DNA of 23,944 nucleotides from a virus, in IMG/VR virus record IMGVR_UViG_3300047444_000028, positions 1-23,944 of that record; one strand, 5' to 3'. The position numbers were made by a program, and so were the translations under genes. This document shows, piece after piece, positions 7,504 to 15,657 of the stretch; within the stretch, counting starts at the first letter, position 1, and every line of letters begins with the position of its first letter. Below the pieces are notes generated by a model, which was not told the origin of the DNA, searched no databases, and saw only the letters and a list, made by a program, of their open reading frames with translations.

Positions 7504-8949
7504 CTAACCACCATTCTGCATAGCGAGAAGCATGTCAATGTTGGGATCAGCCTGTGCCTTATTAGCTGTCGCCATTTGAGCGAAGTTGATAAGGTCGTTA
7601 CCATTGATGTTCGGGTTGCCCTTGATAGAGGGGTCCTGAGACATAGCCTTAACAATGTCCGCATAGGTAGGCTTAGTTCCCGGAGTAACCTGAAGCTGGC
7701 CCATTAGAGCGTTGTTATATGCTGTGGCGAACTGAGGATAAGAATGCAGAGCAGTAGAAGCGGGGTCAACGTTAGCTGTACCCGCCGCCGCCTGAGCCTG
7801 TAGTGCCTTACCCTGATCCAAGTTGTAAGTACCCACGTCACTAAGAGCAGACATAAGGCCCTTGTTACCGACGAGAGCCGCAAAGCGGTCAGTATTAGCC
7901 TGTGCACTGTCCTTAGCCATACCGTAACCGGCCTGAATACGAGCCATAGCGTCAGCGTAATTCTGCTTCTGAGCTTCCATTTCGCGGGTAGCTTCTTGGT
8001 TAGCCAGATCAGCCTTGTACTTGTTCATAGACTCATCGTAACTGGTACGCTGGTTCTGAAGCTGAGTATTAGCCGCAATGCCCTGAGTACCAATAGCGGT
8101 AGCCATTTCATTGTTCAGGTTAGTTCCCTGAGTAGCCGCCGCCTGAGCATTCTCAGCCTGCTGTTGAGCATTCTGTAGAGTACCCGCCACAGCTACATCA
8201 GCCGGATCAGTCTTCTGATCCCCTGCGGCCATAGGCATACCGCCCCTTTGTGCTACTGCGGCCCTTTGAGCCAGTTCAGCATTCTTTAGCTGGGCAAGAG
8301 CGGCGACGTTAGCACGTGCGCCACCCTGAACAGCGTTACCTTCGTTATTAGCAACCTGTTGAAGAATGTTGTTATTACCAAGCCGAGAGACATTAGCGTT
8401 GGTGTTATACATATCCTTCATATCAGTGCCGACCTGATTGTACTGGCCGTGTACCTGATTCATGCCCTGATTGATAGACCCAAGGTCTTTCGCATAGGCA
8501 TCCTGAGCGAGTTGCAGATAGTTAGGGTGCTGAATACCGTTCATCTGCGCAAACGTCTGGTTAATGATATTGGGATCAATAGCCGGAGTATTGAGCATAT
8601 GCGTAAAGGCATCAATCATTGTCTGACTAAGGCCCGGCTGAGCGGGTGGAGTAGTATCCTGTCCCTGAATAGCGGCAAGACCCCTATCGGCAGGATCACC
8701 TGTAGGCATCATAGAGCCAGCATTCTGCATAGGCGGTGCACTAGGCGCGCTACTATCCGCAGAACCCATGCCATAAGAGCTATAGGGATCGGAGGGACTG
8801 GTACCGTTCATACCCGTCATGCCAGCGTCAAGCTTCTGACCGAAATTGCCGAGGCTGGAAGTAATGGCGTGGCTAAGGCCTTGGTTAGCCTGACCGATAG
8901 CGTTAAAACCGTTACCGATGTTTCCCATCATATCTTCGAGAAAACCCAT
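7504..8949 (-). CDS. Helical Gln/Asn/Ala-rich internal virion (ejection-type) protein
   Basis: A 481-residue product. The N-terminus (1-45) looks like an amphipathic helix with repeated Gly and Asn; 45-110 is a Pro/Ser/Met-rich linker; 110-360 is a long helical region dense in Gln, Ala and Asn with probable coiled-coil stretches (for example about 255-340); the C-terminus has a small folded-looking segment. There are no membrane spans or catalytic motifs. The gene lies between two other ejection-type candidates and five bases upstream of the giant gene, and its start follows AAGGGC at normal spacing. By position it parallels the medium-sized core or ejection proteins of podoviruses. Function is inferred. 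Confidence 0.65.
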   Translation of the reverse strand: MGFLEDMMGNIGNGFNAIGQANQGLSHAITSSLGNFGQKLDAGMTGMNGTSPSDPYSSYGMGSADSSAPSAPPMQNAGSMMPTGDPADRGLAAIQGQDTTPPAQPGLSQTMIDAFTHMLNTPAIDPNIINQTFAQMNGIQHPNYLQLAQDAYAKDLGSINQGMNQVHGQYNQVGTDMKDMYNTNANVSRLGNNNILQQVANNEGNAVQGGARANVAALAQLKNAELAQRAAVAQRGGMPMAAGDQKTDPADVAVAGTLQNAQQQAENAQAAATQGTNLNNEMATAIGTQGIAANTQLQNQRTSYDESMNKYKADLANQEATREMEAQKQNYADAMARIQAGYGMAKDSAQANTDRFAALVGNKGLMSALSDVGTYNLDQGKALQAQAAAGTANVDPASTALHSYPQFATAYNNALMGQLQVTPGTKPTYADIVKAMSQDPSIKGNPNINGNDLINFAQMATANKAQADPNIDMLLAMQNGG

Positions 8950-8958
8950 TGTGTGCCC

Positions 8959-9867
8959 TTATGCGCTAGAGGGGAGGCCGGAGTTCATTTGAGTAGCCAA
9001 GCGGTTAGCGGCGTCACCAAGGTAACCCGTAAGAGCAGGACGAGCCTGATTATACTGATCCGCAAGGCCTGCAATCAGGTTGTTGTACTGTCCCACAGTA
9101 GAGTCGTTCATATTCGTCAACTGGTTATTGTACTGATCCTGAAGGTTCTTAGTAGCCGTCTGCCAAACACCCGAACCGCTACCCAGCATACCCCGGGAAG
9201 CAAAGTCTTCTGCGTTATTCCTAAGACCGTGAGCCTGTTCGTTATTGAAGTTAGCAAGACCCGTATCGAAGTTCTTACCCATACTGCCGCCAAGAGCGCC
9301 CGGATTAGCCGAATAGGTCTGGTCACCGTTAACGTCAGTGTTGATATTGTAAAGCTTACCGAGAGACTTTCCGCTCCAACTAGAGCCGAGCAGGTCATTA
9401 GGATCAGTAGCCTTGTTCTCCTGAAGATTCTGGCCACCTACCTGACCTGCGATATTGCGCTCATAGTCATTCAGCTTATTGATAAGAGCCGTCTTCTGGT
9501 TGACGTAGGTCTGGTCTTCAATACCCTGACCGAACTTGTCCCCACCGGGCATCCACTCTTTATAGCTGTGGTGTACCGGAGGGGGAGGGGGAGTAACAGG
9601 AGGGGTACTAGGAGCCGCCCCGCCCCCGCCAGTAATGTCACCCGGCTGGTAATACGTTGGAGTATAAGAGGGAGCGGGGCTATAAGCCTGAACAGGGTTA
9701 GTTGCCACAGGGCCGTAAACCCTGCCGACAGGGGGAGTGTAACCAGTATTAGGGCTATACGTCTGAACAGCGGGAGTGTCGTAAGAAACGCGGGCAGTAG
9801 ACGGCGCGGTAATATCACCGGCACCGAAGCTAACCTGCTGACCGCCACCATCTACTTGCATAACCAT
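8959..9867 (-). CDS. Pro/Tyr-rich and helical virion protein, ejection-type candidate
   Basis: A 302-residue product. Residues 15-100 are rich in Pro, Tyr and Thr with loosely repeated TYSP/AYSP motifs, ending in a polyproline run before HHSYKEWMPGG; residues 115-300 are helical and Asn/Gln-rich, including ASRGMLGSGSG (about 224-234), a turn seen in small tail or internal proteins of short-tailed phages. The ATG forms a TAATG overlap with the preceding 64-residue gene. No known family is recognised with confidence. The combination of a flexible Pro-rich half and a helical half suggests an elongated structural or ejected protein. Confidence 0.6.
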   Translation of the reverse strand: MVMQVDGGGQQVSFGAGDITAPSTARVSYDTPAVQTYSPNTGYTPPVGRVYGPVATNPVQAYSPAPSYTPTYYQPGDITGGGGAAPSTPPVTPPPPPVHHSYKEWMPGGDKFGQGIEDQTYVNQKTALINKLNDYERNIAGQVGGQNLQENKATDPNDLLGSSWSGKSLGKLYNINTDVNGDQTYSANPGALGGSMGKNFDTGLANFNNEQAHGLRNNAEDFASRGMLGSGSGVWQTATKNLQDQYNNQLTNMNDSTVGQYNNLIAGLADQYNQARPALTGYLGDAANRLATQMNSGLPSSA

Positions 9868-10061
9868 TATTTCTTACCTACTCCCTTTAGCTTATCGGCC
9901 AGAGCCTTATTCTTAGCAGAAGCAGGACTCGTTTTCTTGTGCGGTGGCTTAGGTGCGCCGCCTCCCGCAATAGGAGGACGACCTCCGCCCATAGCCGGAA
10001 GACCACCCATAGGGGGCATACCACCCACCGGCGGCATACCGCCCATCATTGGCATAGACAT
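9867..10061 (-). CDS. 64-residue Met/Gly/Pro-repeat protein with basic tail
   Basis: Residues 5-26 are built from imperfect repeats of MPPVGG, MPPMGG and LPAMGG, followed by a Gly/Pro segment and a lysine-rich C-terminus (KNKALADKLKGVGKK). It has a perfect AGGAGG ribosome site (10068-10073) six bases before the ATG, and ends in a TAATG overlap with the next gene, so translation is well supported despite its small size. The repeats would form a flexible, hydrophobic but non-helical stretch, and the tail could bind DNA or acidic surfaces. No function is recognised; the context suggests a minor virion component. Confidence 0.65.
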   Translation of the reverse strand: MSMPMMGGMPPVGGMPPMGGLPAMGGGRPPIAGGGAPKPPHKKTSPASAKNKALADKLKGVGKK

Positions 10062-10063
10062 AT

Positions 10064-10357
10064 CTAGCCTCCTATTTTCTGTGAAAGTAGATCATTCTTA
10101 ACTGCGGCTTGTGAATCTCTAAGAGCATAACCAGCTGGGTTTACTGACCCCGCTCCTACCTGTGGGGAAGGGCTAAAACCGTTATACACCTTGTTACCGA
10201 CACCGTAGTCGTTGTTCAAGGCATATCCGGTACTAGCATTACCCTGCGGGGCGGTGCCATAAGGGGTTGTCATACCCGGATTGGCAGTGGGATTAGTAAG
10301 GTTACTGATACGGTCTTGGAACTTCTGTAAGTAAGCCGCTGTTCCATTGTCCAGCAT
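10064..10357 (-). CDS. 97-residue Asn/Gly/Tyr-rich protein of unknown function
   Basis: A short protein with a helical N-terminus (AAYLQKFQDRISNL, residues 7-20), a Gly/Pro/Asn/Tyr-rich middle that looks disordered, and a short helical end. No cysteines, membrane spans or known motifs. It lies between the nozzle-like gene and the Met/Gly/Pro-repeat gene with gaps of 21 and 2 bases, and its ATG follows GAAAGG. Likely a minor structural protein of the tail or internal core. Confidence 0.6.
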   Translation of the reverse strand: MLDNGTAAYLQKFQDRISNLTNPTANPGMTTPYGTAPQGNASTGYALNNDYGVGNKVYNGFSPSPQVGAGSVNPAGYALRDSQAAVKNDLLSQKIGG

Positions 10358-10378
10358 AACGTGCGCCCTTTCTCGGGG

Positions 10379-12481
10379 TCAAGAAACCTTCTCAGATTCA
10401 GTGCTGTGAGGCAGAGCATAAGTGACAAGGCTGAATATCTTACAGGGACCAGTAGTCGTATTACCTAGAGAAGTCATAGTAACATTGAACTGTATCTGCC
10501 TGAACCTTAGTGACTTCAGGTTACGCGCAAACACCCGGCCATTAGCCGTCATGGAGTTAGCGAGAGAGTCACTGTCAATAACATTGAGTTGCTGACCCCG
10601 CCAAATAAGCGGATTGCCCCATGTTCCCTGCGCAAGCTGGGCATGAGTATAGTTCTGCAAGTCGCCCCACGAGGGCAGAAGCGTCTGCGCAATAGGGATA
10701 GTCACCGTATTGATATCCCTCTTGGTAACGCAGTCAATACCCCACCAGAAGAGACGCTTGACGTTGGCCGGAGCCTGATAATCGTAGCTCTTAGTGTTAA
10801 GAACGCACTCGATGTATTCAATAGAGGTAGCACTGGCATAGTGGTGGTCCGTCAGCTTTATCATAGAGATAGGACTCTGGCCGTTGGTCCGGGTAAAAAT
10901 CGGGTTAGTGACAGAGAAGTTAGAGCCGTTAACCATTCCTGTGGCGGTAAAGGACAAGTAAGCCTGAATAGCCTGAGCAGGGGCCTGAAATGCCGCGTTA
11001 ATAGAGCCGGGAGTTAGTGCCACCGTTTGGGTGGAAGTAGCGCCTGTCCTCAATAGATACGTCATAACAGCGTTTACCGTAACACCTGCATCTGCGGCTA
11101 CGGTACCTGTTACCGAGAAGTTAAGGCCCGGACCAAGAGGTACATTGTAGTTAGTAGTAGCGCCCGATCCGTTCATCAACAGGGTGCAGGTGTTACCGGA
11201 TGCAGTAGAGGCTACGTTAATAGTACCCGCACCATCCACCGTTACGTTGAAGAAGTTGCCGCTGTTAGCCTGAAGATAAGCACGTGCGTCTGCCGAGATA
11301 ACGTCCGTGATGTAGTTACTGCTAGGGTTCTGTACGGTACCCTGAGAAGCGGCTATATACGTTAGAGGCGCGGCAGAGGCGGGGTCCTGAGGCAACTGGT
11401 AGAATCTGCCCGGAGTACCGGAGAAGCTTCGCCACTGACTCCATGTCTTAGTATCAATGCCATAGACGTACATGGTGTTGTTATACTGCACGATGATACG
11501 TCTGGATACCGCTGACATAGATACTGTGGCGGCAGTAGAGTCTACGCAGGAGTTATCGCCGTCAGACTGGAAATAGACCAGCTTATTGATCTGGATAAAC
11601 AGGTTATTGATAAGCTCGTAGACACGCCCCTGATGGAGAATGTAGACGTAGTTCTCGAAGTTGACAATAGAGAACTGGTTAGAGCACCCGATGTAGTCAC
11701 TGAGCCTGTCTATCTGACCCTTGGCGGGATCAGAGGCGTAGCTGAACCGATATGTACTGTCACTCTTGAAGATCAATAGAGAGTTGGCAAGAGGCAGGAT
11801 AGCCGTAATAAAGCCACCATTACCTTGATCCACAGGGAAGGTATCAGTGGATGCGGCCCCGCCGTTAGAACGCCATTCATAGGCCAGAGAACCGGCAGTA
11901 GCGTCAATGTAGGAGAAGTTAATCGTGTTGGCATTAGCCGCAGTTTTAGTATCTACTGTCCACAGACGGGACTTCCAAGCAATAAGAATGTCACCATGAG
12001 GCATAACAAAGCCAGAAGTATTATTAAGCGTAACACTAGCGTCACCCTTCTTCCATCTGAACCCTACGTTTGCGGCCCCTGCACTGGTATTGAAGTAGCA
12101 GGTATCAATCCACTGAGTATAGCAGGATGCCTTATCGCCAGCGGCAGTGAAGGTGTTGATGACGATAACGGTACCGGTGGGATCACCATTAAGAATAGCC
12201 GCAAGAGTCCATTGAGACGCACCTGTCTGGTACTGAGCAATAACGTACCATTCGGTGTTAGATACGCGGTAGATTCCGAATACCTGATAGTTGCTGTAGC
12301 CTGCCGTAGTAATCAGGCTACCGTTAACTACCTCGATAGGCGGACGGCACGTCAAAGACGTGTCCAAGGCTACCTCGAAGTTGATGAGTTTTACTACCTC
12401 ATCATCATCACATTCCCCGGACTGGGAAATGTTATTAAGCCCCTTCTTGAAAGGGCCAATCTTAATGGACTTCCCGGGCAT
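10379..12481 (-). CDS. Tail nozzle-like / stabilisation protein
   Basis: A 700-residue, beta-rich product. The N-terminus has the pattern IGPFKKGLNNI...DDDEVVKLINFEV (residues 7-36) followed by CRPPIEVV (45-52), close in style to proteins that open with a list of target loci in phage stabilisation/nozzle proteins (P22 gp10, T7 gp12 class). Repeated blade-like segments (about 60-370) fit a propeller. About residues 390-530 look like an inserted Thr/Ser/Asn/Gly-rich beta-sandwich, possibly carbohydrate binding. The gene directly follows the adaptor-like gene through a TAATG overlap, which is the usual adaptor-nozzle order in podoviruses. The role is well supported by order and N-terminal pattern; the inserted domain's role is inferred. 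Confidence 0.72.
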   Translation of the reverse strand: MPGKSIKIGPFKKGLNNISQSGECDDDEVVKLINFEVALDTSLTCRPPIEVVNGSLITTAGYSNYQVFGIYRVSNTEWYVIAQYQTGASQWTLAAILNGDPTGTVIVINTFTAAGDKASCYTQWIDTCYFNTSAGAANVGFRWKKGDASVTLNNTSGFVMPHGDILIAWKSRLWTVDTKTAANANTINFSYIDATAGSLAYEWRSNGGAASTDTFPVDQGNGGFITAILPLANSLLIFKSDSTYRFSYASDPAKGQIDRLSDYIGCSNQFSIVNFENYVYILHQGRVYELINNLFIQINKLVYFQSDGDNSCVDSTAATVSMSAVSRRIIVQYNNTMYVYGIDTKTWSQWRSFSGTPGRFYQLPQDPASAAPLTYIAASQGTVQNPSSNYITDVISADARAYLQANSGNFFNVTVDGAGTINVASTASGNTCTLLMNGSGATTNYNVPLGPGLNFSVTGTVAADAGVTVNAVMTYLLRTGATSTQTVALTPGSINAAFQAPAQAIQAYLSFTATGMVNGSNFSVTNPIFTRTNGQSPISMIKLTDHHYASATSIEYIECVLNTKSYDYQAPANVKRLFWWGIDCVTKRDINTVTIPIAQTLLPSWGDLQNYTHAQLAQGTWGNPLIWRGQQLNVIDSDSLANSMTANGRVFARNLKSLRFRQIQFNVTMTSLGNTTTGPCKIFSLVTYALPHSTESEKVS

Positions 12482-13164
12482 TAGTACACCGAATCCTCAG
12501 GATCAAGAAGAATAGAGGGGAAGTGATCTTCCTCTACCTCTGTGCGGTCTTTGACGATGGACAGGAGTTCTTTATACTCGGCTTTCTTTGCCGCGTTGGC
12601 CTGCCAGTTCTCGTCAAGCTCATAGACCTGAGCCAGTACAAAGGAGAGCAGAGCCGGGTAGTGACTATCCGGGATATCCAGCATATCCGTTGTAGCCAGT
12701 ACCGTCTTGGGATAAGCCATATAGTGAATGCTTAGCGCCGCAGTAGAAGCCTGAGCCGGTGTCGGGTATAGGTAGAGAACGCCTGAGTCATCCAGCCACC
12801 AGTCCGTAGGCACACCGTTAGTAGGAGACGGGTACAGGGTGTTGTTATACAGAATGTACGTCTCAGCCTGCTGGCGGGTTACCGGATTGAGTACCGACCC
12901 CTGATACCGTACCGAACGGATAAGCCGGATACCGGTGAAGTTGGGGTCAGTGGAAAGGTTGTAGGCGTTCTGGTTAGCAACGATATCCGTGCTGGCATTA
13001 GCCATATTGAGAGACGGGTTAGTCTCAAAGATTTGACGCTGACCAAGGTTGATAAAACGCATGATATCAACACTGGTAATCTGGACGCTGGAATCATCAC
13101 CGAATTGCCGGAAGACGTAAGTGTCTACGTCTTGGACTGTGTGGGTCTTAGACTCTACTCCCAT
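12481..13164 (-). CDS. Head-to-tail adaptor-like protein
   Basis: A 227-residue product. It begins with a helix (SVDIMRFINLGQRQIFETNP, about residues 31-50), followed by a small beta domain with YYPTP-like elements (WWLDDSGVLYLYPTPAQAS, about 122-140) and ends in helical segments with DSHYPALLSFVLAQVYEL (about 166-183). This helical bundle plus beta insertion, size and position match the adaptor class that docks under the portal in short-tailed phages (P22 gp4 / T7 gp11 role). Both junctions are TAATG overlaps with its neighbours. I assign the role from architecture and gene order; no sequence comparison could be run. Confidence 0.7.
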   Translation of the reverse strand: MGVESKTHTVQDVDTYVFRQFGDDSSVQITSVDIMRFINLGQRQIFETNPSLNMANASTDIVANQNAYNLSTDPNFTGIRLIRSVRYQGSVLNPVTRQQAETYILYNNTLYPSPTNGVPTDWWLDDSGVLYLYPTPAQASTAALSIHYMAYPKTVLATTDMLDIPDSHYPALLSFVLAQVYELDENWQANAAKKAEYKELLSIVKDRTEVEEDHFPSILLDPEDSVY

Positions 13165-13640
13165 TAGATGATGTACTTCCTATCTGGTTCCTGAATAACT
13201 CCGTCACGGACAATGCGTCCGTCGGCAAGCTTATTGGTGTAGGTACCAGAGTTGTAGACAGCCTTGGCTTCTTCAAGCCTTTCCATCAGAACGTCTTTGG
13301 TAGCCTTCTTCTTCTCAGCGTTGGCATTGAGCATCTTACGCTTATGCTCTTCCCACAGGGCCTTTTCGCCGTGACGCTGGCTATCGTTATGATAGAGCCA
13401 ACCGAGGATGAAGTTCAGGTTCTTAGCTTCATCCTCGGTTAGCTCTTTAATGACTGACTGAGTTGCTTCATTCACAATGGCAAAAGGCTTCTCGACCCGA
13501 CCATAGAAGGTGGTGTTGACCTCTTTAAGCGTAGCTGGCATGTAAGCGACCCTAAAGCCGGGATAACGCTCTGCTACGTCAGCATCGTTAGCGAGTACCT
13601 CAGAGGGTACCATTGTGTTGCCTACAAACTCGTAAGTCAT
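13164..13640 (-). CDS. 158-residue protein of unknown function in the head-tail block
   Basis: The N-terminal half contains beta-type segments (EFVGNTMVPS; FRVAYMPATL) and an FYGRVEKPFAIV stretch; residues 65-125 are helical and rich in Lys and Glu, and the end is basic (DGRIVRDGVIQEPDRKYII). The ATG follows AGGAGA at four bases, a strong ribosome site. The gene sits between the endolysin and adaptor genes. No family is recognised. A structural, chaperone or head-completion role would fit the context. Confidence 0.6.
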   Translation of the reverse strand: MTYEFVGNTMVPSEVLANDADVAERYPGFRVAYMPATLKEVNTTFYGRVEKPFAIVNEATQSVIKELTEDEAKNLNFILGWLYHNDSQRHGEKALWEEHKRKMLNANAEKKKATKDVLMERLEEAKAVYNSGTYTNKLADGRIVRDGVIQEPDRKYII

Positions 13641-13652
13641 TGTATCTCCTGC

Positions 13653-14729
13653 TTAGGGGATACGGATACGCTCTCCCGGGAAAATCTTGTTAGGATCAGC
13701 GATACCGTTGTATCGCGCGAGAGTCTGGTAGTCCGTACCGTATTTAGAGGCAATACCCGAAAGGGAATCACCGGACTGTACGATATAAACAGTACCAGAG
13801 GGTACCCCTTGCGCAGAAGGAAGATTGAGAACCCACCCCACCTTAATAAAGTTGGGGTTAGTAATCCACCTATTTACTCCGAGAATAGCCTGTACCGACG
13901 TATGGAACTGTGCGGCAATCTTGCTAAGCGTATCGTTAGGTTCTACGATGCACTGAGTAGGGTGGCTAGGAGCAGGAGCAGGCTTAGGAGCCGGAGCAGG
14001 TGCCGGATGAGGGGCAGGAGCAGGAGCAGGTGTAGGAGCAGGAGACGGTGCACCCGCATACTTGTACCACGTTGCCTTATCCTCAAAGAACAGGGATACG
14101 TCAAATGGACCCTCATTACCGAAAAATGTAGTAGAAGAGTACTGGTGACCCGCTACTACCGGCCATGCCTTCCACTCTGATACCTGACCGTTTTCCCAAG
14201 CTACCGGATAAGAGAAGCTTCCGAGAATCTTACGGTTATCGTCCCATCCCTGTTCAGGAGTAGTGTAGTCATACTGGGAACCCCACAGGGAGGATTTGGT
14301 AGCAACCTTATCCCAGTTGTACGCATTGACTTCGCCTTCCCCGACATAGGTCAGGGGATAAGCCCGCTTAGCACCAACGTATTCGTTCCACTGATAAACC
14401 CACTCCACCTTATCAGTACCGGGAGGGTGTTCCTCACTGTCCATAAAGGTGTTGATAGCCCGCTCGTGAAGACGTGGGTGAGTGTTGATTTCACTCAGGA
14501 AGAACTGTGCTTCTTCGGCGGGAGTATGTACCGTCCGATTCCGAATGTGATAAAGACCGATAACAAGGTTCCGGGGATCATCCAGAGCTTCATTGAACTG
14601 TTCCTTCCAGATAGGGTTAGCGCCTTCGCAACCAAAGGTCACGCCGATAATGACACCATCCAGATTAGGGATAGTGGTGGTGGGCTTTCCCTCCTGATAG
14701 CGGGAAACGTCTACTACGTGCAGTACCAT
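13653..14729 (-). CDS. Endolysin: GH25 muramidase with two LysM domains
   Basis: The start is set at the ATG at 14729 because AGGAGA (14735-14740) lies five bases before it; the frame runs back to 14792 but those extra 21 residues read through the preceding gene. The 358-residue product has a GH25 (1,4-beta-N-acetylmuramidase) domain at about 1-222: D7 in DVSRYQ, GLYHIRN (58-64), the D97-x-E99 pair in FMDSEE, and GHQYSS (194-199). Then comes a 30-residue Ala-Pro linker (227-256) and two LysM peptidoglycan-binding domains (about 259-303 and 313-357). It lacks a signal peptide, so it needs a holin for export. Its place between a LamG-like gene and the adaptor block, far from the putative holin at the operon's end, is unusual. 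Confidence 0.92.
   Translation of the reverse strand: MVLHVVDVSRYQEGKPTTTIPNLDGVIIGVTFGCEGANPIWKEQFNEALDDPRNLVIGLYHIRNRTVHTPAEEAQFFLSEINTHPRLHERAINTFMDSEEHPPGTDKVEWVYQWNEYVGAKRAYPLTYVGEGEVNAYNWDKVATKSSLWGSQYDYTTPEQGWDDNRKILGSFSYPVAWENGQVSEWKAWPVVAGHQYSSTTFFGNEGPFDVSLFFEDKATWYKYAGAPSPAPTPAPAPAPHPAPAPAPKPAPAPSHPTQCIVEPNDTLSKIAAQFHTSVQAILGVNRWITNPNFIKVGWVLNLPSAQGVPSGTVYIVQSGDSLSGIASKYGTDYQTLARYNGIADPNKIFPGERIRIP
13974..14046. repeat. Low-complexity Ala-Pro linker repeat inside the endolysin gene
   Basis: The plus strand reads as repeated GGAGCAGGAGCAGG-like units that encode alternating Ala and Pro on the minus strand, joining the GH25 and LysM domains. Repeats like this expand and contract by slippage, so linker length may differ between relatives. 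Confidence 0.75.
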
Positions 14730-14739
14730 TGTTTTCTCC

Positions 14740-15612
14740 TTAGGGCTGTGCTCGGAGCCAGTAAAGCTCTTCGTACTGATTTGCGCTACCAAACGCTATA
14801 CGCTTGGCATCCTGAACACTAAGGCCAGAAGTACCGGCTACAGTGTTCCAGTAAATCTCTTCCATATCTTCTGTAGAGAGATTAGTCTTTGAGGTCTTAG
14901 CTTGGAGGAACTTGTAGTACAGATCAGCCCTAGACCCCGAAGTAGGTCCTAGCGTCTTCTGGTAGTACTCAACCTGCGTATTAGCTAGGCTAAGTCCTCC
15001 GTCCACAGGGGCGGTGACGCTGACAGTATCAATGTTCCAGACACCTTGGTTACCGACTTCCTGAGAACCAAGGTAAGCGGTATCAATCTGAGGGGCTGAG
15101 AACCAGTCGGCAGGCTTATTGGCAGAGGACAGGTAAGTAGTCCCATTGAGTTTGAGGGTAGGAGTACCGTTGATATTCCATGTGAACTCTACATAGACCC
15201 AAGTATTAAGAGCCAGTGTAAAAGCGGCACCGATAAACCAGTAGTTAGAGCCCCCAGCGGCCTTAACTACCCGGAGCCATACGTTGTTACCGCCTACGGC
15301 ATTAGCGCGGTATACGTCAGCGAGTCGTTGTGTTCCGTAAAAGAGACGGGCAAAAGGGACGTTGGAGCCGTTAGCGCCCTCGGTAGTGACCCTCCACCAT
15401 CCCTTGATGGTAATAGCTGGGGCAGGGCCGACACTTCTCTTGAAGTTGGCTATGTCAACAGTAGCCGCAGGTACGCTTCCCTGTGCTCCAAAAGAACCAT
15501 CATGGGCCGCACCCGCGATAATAGTAGCAGTACCCGCACCGGCAGTAACAGCTGTCCAGCCTTGTGCTGTACCATCGTCAAAGGTAGTGCTTATATCCTG
15601 TGGGAAAGACAT
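14740..15612 (-). CDS. LamG/concanavalin-like beta-sandwich structural protein
   Basis: A 290-residue product. Residues 1-205 have the pattern of a lectin-like jelly roll: FDDGTAQGWTA (11-21) opening, alternate strands with WWRVTTEGANG, then TWVYVEFTWNINGTPTLKLNG (about 137-157), and WNIDTVSV closing strand. Residues 215-290 form a second, helical region with YYQKTLG and two similar short helices. Such domains in phages usually bind surface glycans and occur in fibres, spikes or decorations. The gene sits directly upstream of the endolysin, with the stop overlapping the endolysin ribosome site. Receptor binding is inferred, not shown. Confidence 0.65.
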   Translation of the reverse strand: MSFPQDISTTFDDGTAQGWTAVTAGAGTATIIAGAAHDGSFGAQGSVPAATVDIANFKRSVGPAPAITIKGWWRVTTEGANGSNVPFARLFYGTQRLADVYRANAVGGNNVWLRVVKAAGGSNYWFIGAAFTLALNTWVYVEFTWNINGTPTLKLNGTTYLSSANKPADWFSAPQIDTAYLGSQEVGNQGVWNIDTVSVTAPVDGGLSLANTQVEYYQKTLGPTSGSRADLYYKFLQAKTSKTNLSTEDMEEIYWNTVAGTSGLSVQDAKRIAFGSANQYEELYWLRAQP

Positions 15613-15628
15613 AGCGGTCCTATCTCAA

Positions 15629-15656
15629 AGGAGGGGCCGGTTAACCGACCCCTCCT
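15629..15656 (-). terminator. Stem-loop between the coiled-coil membrane gene and the LamG-like gene
   Basis: In leftward RNA the arms AGGAGGGGUCGGU and ACCGGCCCCUCCU pair along their whole length with one G-U pair around a tight UUAA turn (arms about 15643-15656 and 15629-15642). It starts one base after the stop of the 141-residue gene and is followed by UUUGAG, a weak U run. It could be a partial terminator or an mRNA-stabilising processing site. The ribosome site of the next gene is outside the stem. Confidence 0.55.
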
Positions 15657-15657
15657 G

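Noticed and set aside
8359-10101. 580-codon plus-strand open frame antisense to three virion genes
   Set aside because: It lies fully opposite three well-supported minus-strand genes, has a composition made of reversed codons (Ile/Val/Arg/Ser-rich) and no recognisable domain or ribosome site. Long antisense frames are expected where the coding strand avoids TTA, CTA and TCA in register.
14730-14792. Longer start for the endolysin gene
   Set aside because: The GH25 domain begins immediately after the ATG at 14729, which has AGGAGA at five bases; the extra residues lie inside the preceding gene.
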